DNA of 6,091 nt from CADAWZ01 sp045114665. GTDB taxonomy: Bacteria > Vulcanimicrobiota > CADAWZ01. Shown piece after piece: positions 4,204-6,091 of this stretch. The notes beneath the pieces are model-generated. The model searched no databases, was not told the origin of the DNA, and saw only the letters and a list, made by a program, of their open reading frames with translations. Location of the stretch: the NCBI GenBank assembly GCA_045114665.1, contig JBGUKW010000096.1, positions 1-6,091 of the forward strand, read 5' to 3'. Within the stretch, counting starts at the first letter, position 1. Each line of letters begins with the position of its first letter. The translations under genes were made by a program, and so were the position numbers.

Positions 4204-6091
4204 TTAGTCAGGGAAAATATTATCACTTTCATTTATCAAAAGTCTATATGATTTTTTAGGTTCGATTATAGGCTTTGATATTATATATTGTGGTAGAGGA
4301 ATTGTTTCAGAAATTGCTTTCTTTAAAGTGTCTTTATTTACTTGCATTTCTCTTTTATATCCCTCATGTTTTATTGGTGGAATTGGAGTTCCATCTTGAG
4401 CTGATTGTTCTCTTTTTGCTTTCGCAAAAGCTTTGTTGTATGCTGCTATCAAGAAACTATTGTTGTCTGTTTGAGCTAATGCTCTTTGCCATGATAATAA
4501 TGCTTCGTTAGTTTTACCTGATGTCATTGCAATATATCCAAGTACTATCCAAGTTTCAGGAGAATCTGGATAATAAGCTCTGATTCTTGTTGCAAATTTT
4601 TCAATTTTGCTTTTGTCGTTTATTTCAATACAAGAAACGAGTCCCATTAACATACGAGGATAATCTGCAATTTCTGTATCACTATCTGTTTCTGCAATTA
4701 ATTCGCTGTATCTGTTTGTCATAAATCTGCCATAAGACCTACTATATTGTAAAATTTTACTTTCGTAATCTCTATCTGATGACAAATTTAAAATTTCAAT
4801 TGCTTCTCTGTATGATTCTTTTTCCATAAGAAGAACTGCAAGGTTATTTATTACAGAAACACTGTGCTTTTTGTGAGACATTGCTTTTCTTAAAAGTTTT
4901 TCTGCTTGTTCCGAATTTTCCTCCATTAAATAAAATAGTGCCAAATTATTTATTATTTCAACATCATAGGGCATTATTGATATTGCTCTATTTAGTATTA
5001 AACCACTTTGTTCCATTTCACCTGCTAATAAGTAGTGATAACTTAAAAGATGTAATGCTTTGTGGAACATTGGATGTTTTGAGGCAAATTTTTCTATTTC
5101 AAGAATGTTTTCTCCAGGTGCAATCATATCTTTTATTAAGATATAAGTCCATTCTAATTCAATATTGTCAGGAATATTTGACAATGTATCAACTAAAATT
5201 TCTTGTGCCTTTTCTAAGTCGTTTTCAAGTCTATAAACATAGGCTAACCATATTGCTGCATCTGCTGCAACTGTTTTTACTGTCAAAAGATTTTGTAAAA
5301 TTTGCGTAGCTCTTTTTTTCTCATCTTTTTCTATCATTGTACCAGCAAGTAACAACATCGACTCAGGATTATCTGCTTCATTTAGGAGATCTTTTGCCAT
5401 ATCCATATTGTCCATATCTATATATAGAAGAGCTCCATAATATGTTGCTTCATTCCTTATATATGGATTATCTTTGATTTTGTTATACCTATGCCTTGCT
5501 TTTGTATAATTTTTTGTCAGTATCTCTATTTTTAATATTTGAAGGTCTGCTCTTATGTCTCCTTCACAGCTTTCAAACATATTTCTTGCACTTGTATATC
5601 TCTGTGCATATAAATATAATATTCCTTTTGTCAGTACCTCTTGTACATTGTCGTTTCTACACATTTTTACAATTTCTGAAGCGATAGAAATAGTAGTATG
5701 TTGATGCCCAGATCTCTCCAACCAAGTGAGGATTTTACAAATTATTTTTATTTCTCCACAACCTCTTCTTAGAGCTTGTATTCCACATAGTGCGGCTTCT
5801 CCAAACCAGCCTTCTTTTTCGTATAACTCAGCTAATCTGTACCAACCTTCCCATTTTTTAGAAATATATATAACTTGGTAATATGCAAAAACTGCATATT
5901 TTATATATCCCAATCTTTGTAAAAGAGTTGCCAAGGTTGACCAAACTTCCTCTGTACCATTTTTTGATTCAATAGCACCTTTTAATATCTGTATGGTTAG
6001 CCAGTAGTTATTTTGTCTCATTGCTTCATAAGCATATTTTAAATAACATTCATCACCATTTTCATAGCCATAAGATTCTTTTTTTATTCTG
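4204..6091 (-). CDS. Large TPR-repeat protein, 5' end outside the window
   Basis: The frame stays open from TAA (4206-4204) to the right edge, giving 628 residues. The first in-window ATG (6021) has no good ribosome binding site. The 23 codons before it continue a helix (CYLKYAYEAMRQNNYWLTIQ), so the true start is beyond the edge. Nearly the whole length is helical repeats. Clear TPR units, numbered from that Met, lie at about 25-50, 58-85, 319-350, 354-382, 389-412 and 488-517, with W, L/G, Y, A and P at the expected places. More divergent repeats lie between. The tail (540-605) is proline-rich and less regular (GTPIPPI; ending DNIFPD). No membrane helix, enzyme motif or Cys cluster is seen; a signal peptide cannot be judged. 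TPR arrays bind partner proteins, and the likely partner is the co-transcribed TPR/HD-GYP-like protein. Specific function is unknown. Confidence 0.85.
   Translation of the reverse strand, partial: RIKKESYGYENGDECYLKYAYEAMRQNNYWLTIQILKGAIESKNGTEEVWSTLATLLQRLGYIKYAVFAYYQVIYISKKWEGWYRLAELYEKEGWFGEAALCGIQALRRGCGEIKIICKILTWLERSGHQHTTISIASEIVKMCRNDNVQEVLTKGILYLYAQRYTSARNMFESCEGDIRADLQILKIEILTKNYTKARHRYNKIKDNPYIRNEATYYGALLYIDMDNMDMAKDLLNEADNPESMLLLAGTMIEKDEKKRATQILQNLLTVKTVAADAAIWLAYVYRLENDLEKAQEILVDTLSNIPDNIELEWTYILIKDMIAPGENILEIEKFASKHPMFHKALHLLSYHYLLAGEMEQSGLILNRAISIMPYDVEIINNLALFYLMEENSEQAEKLLRKAMSHKKHSVSVINNLAVLLMEKESYREAIEILNLSSDRDYESKILQYSRSYGRFMTNRYSELIAETDSDTEIADYPRMLMGLVSCIEINDKSKIEKFATRIRAYYPDSPETWIVLGYIAMTSGKTNEALLSWQRALAQTDNNSFLIAAYNKAFAKAKREQSAQDGTPIPPIKHEGYKREMQVNKDTLKKAISETIPLPQYIISKPIIEPKKSYRLLINESDNIFPD

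Noticed and set aside
4881..5309. A Leu/Phe-rich plus-strand open frame of 142 residues inside the TPR gene
   Set aside because: It is antisense to a well-supported gene, has the Leu/Phe/Ser composition typical of the reverse of a Lys/Glu-rich helical protein, and shows no family motif. The other plus-strand frames at 1513-3339, 4275-4511 and 5496-5687 fail for the same reason.
6019..6021. ATG at 6021 as the start of the large TPR protein
   Set aside because: It has no convincing ribosome binding site, and the open frame upstream continues a TPR-like helix to the edge.

Overview
The window is very AT-rich bacterial DNA with long A/T homopolymers, compact genes and purine-rich ribosome binding sites (AAGGAG, GGGAG, AGGAG). 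No marker fixes the taxon. The mix of a GAF-linked class III nucleotide cyclase, an HD-GYP-like protein and large TPR proteins in a low-GC genome fits a spirochaete-like (for example Brachyspira-type) or other deep-branching lineage better than a typical Firmicute, but this is only a guess.

Layout. Positions 1-332 (+) hold the 3' end of a ZnuA/TroA-type metal-binding protein of an ABC transporter. It converges on everything else, which lies on the minus strand. A single hairpin (331-373) sits between the two converging stop codons and can terminate transcription from both sides. Reading the minus strand from the right edge, a large TPR protein (5' end outside the window) is followed after 25 nt by a TPR protein with a degenerate HD-GYP domain, and the pair ends in a strong intrinsic terminator (2694-2728). 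Next is a second transcription unit: a GAF plus class III adenylate cyclase gene, then 14 nt later a zinc-ribbon/four-helix membrane protein gene that starts with TTG. The last minus-strand gene (373-810) is an unrecognised protein of about 145 residues with its own promoter.

The most interesting signal is that promoter. A perfect TGTGA-N6-TCACA palindrome (867-882), the classic CRP operator, is centred exactly 41.5 bases upstream of the start predicted from a perfect TATAAT box (840-845), with no good -35 element. This is the geometry of a class II CRP-activated promoter. Just upstream on the same strand is an adenylate cyclase with its metal-binding, adenine-selecting and transition-state residues intact. 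The window may therefore hold a local circuit: GAF-sensed signal, cAMP, CRP-family activator (not in the window), and induction of a small protein of unknown function.

The second notable feature is the HD-GYP-like protein. It keeps the HHExxDGxGFP signature but has Cys-Asn in place of the catalytic His-Asp pair, which suggests a binding or scaffold role rather than cyclic-di-GMP hydrolysis.
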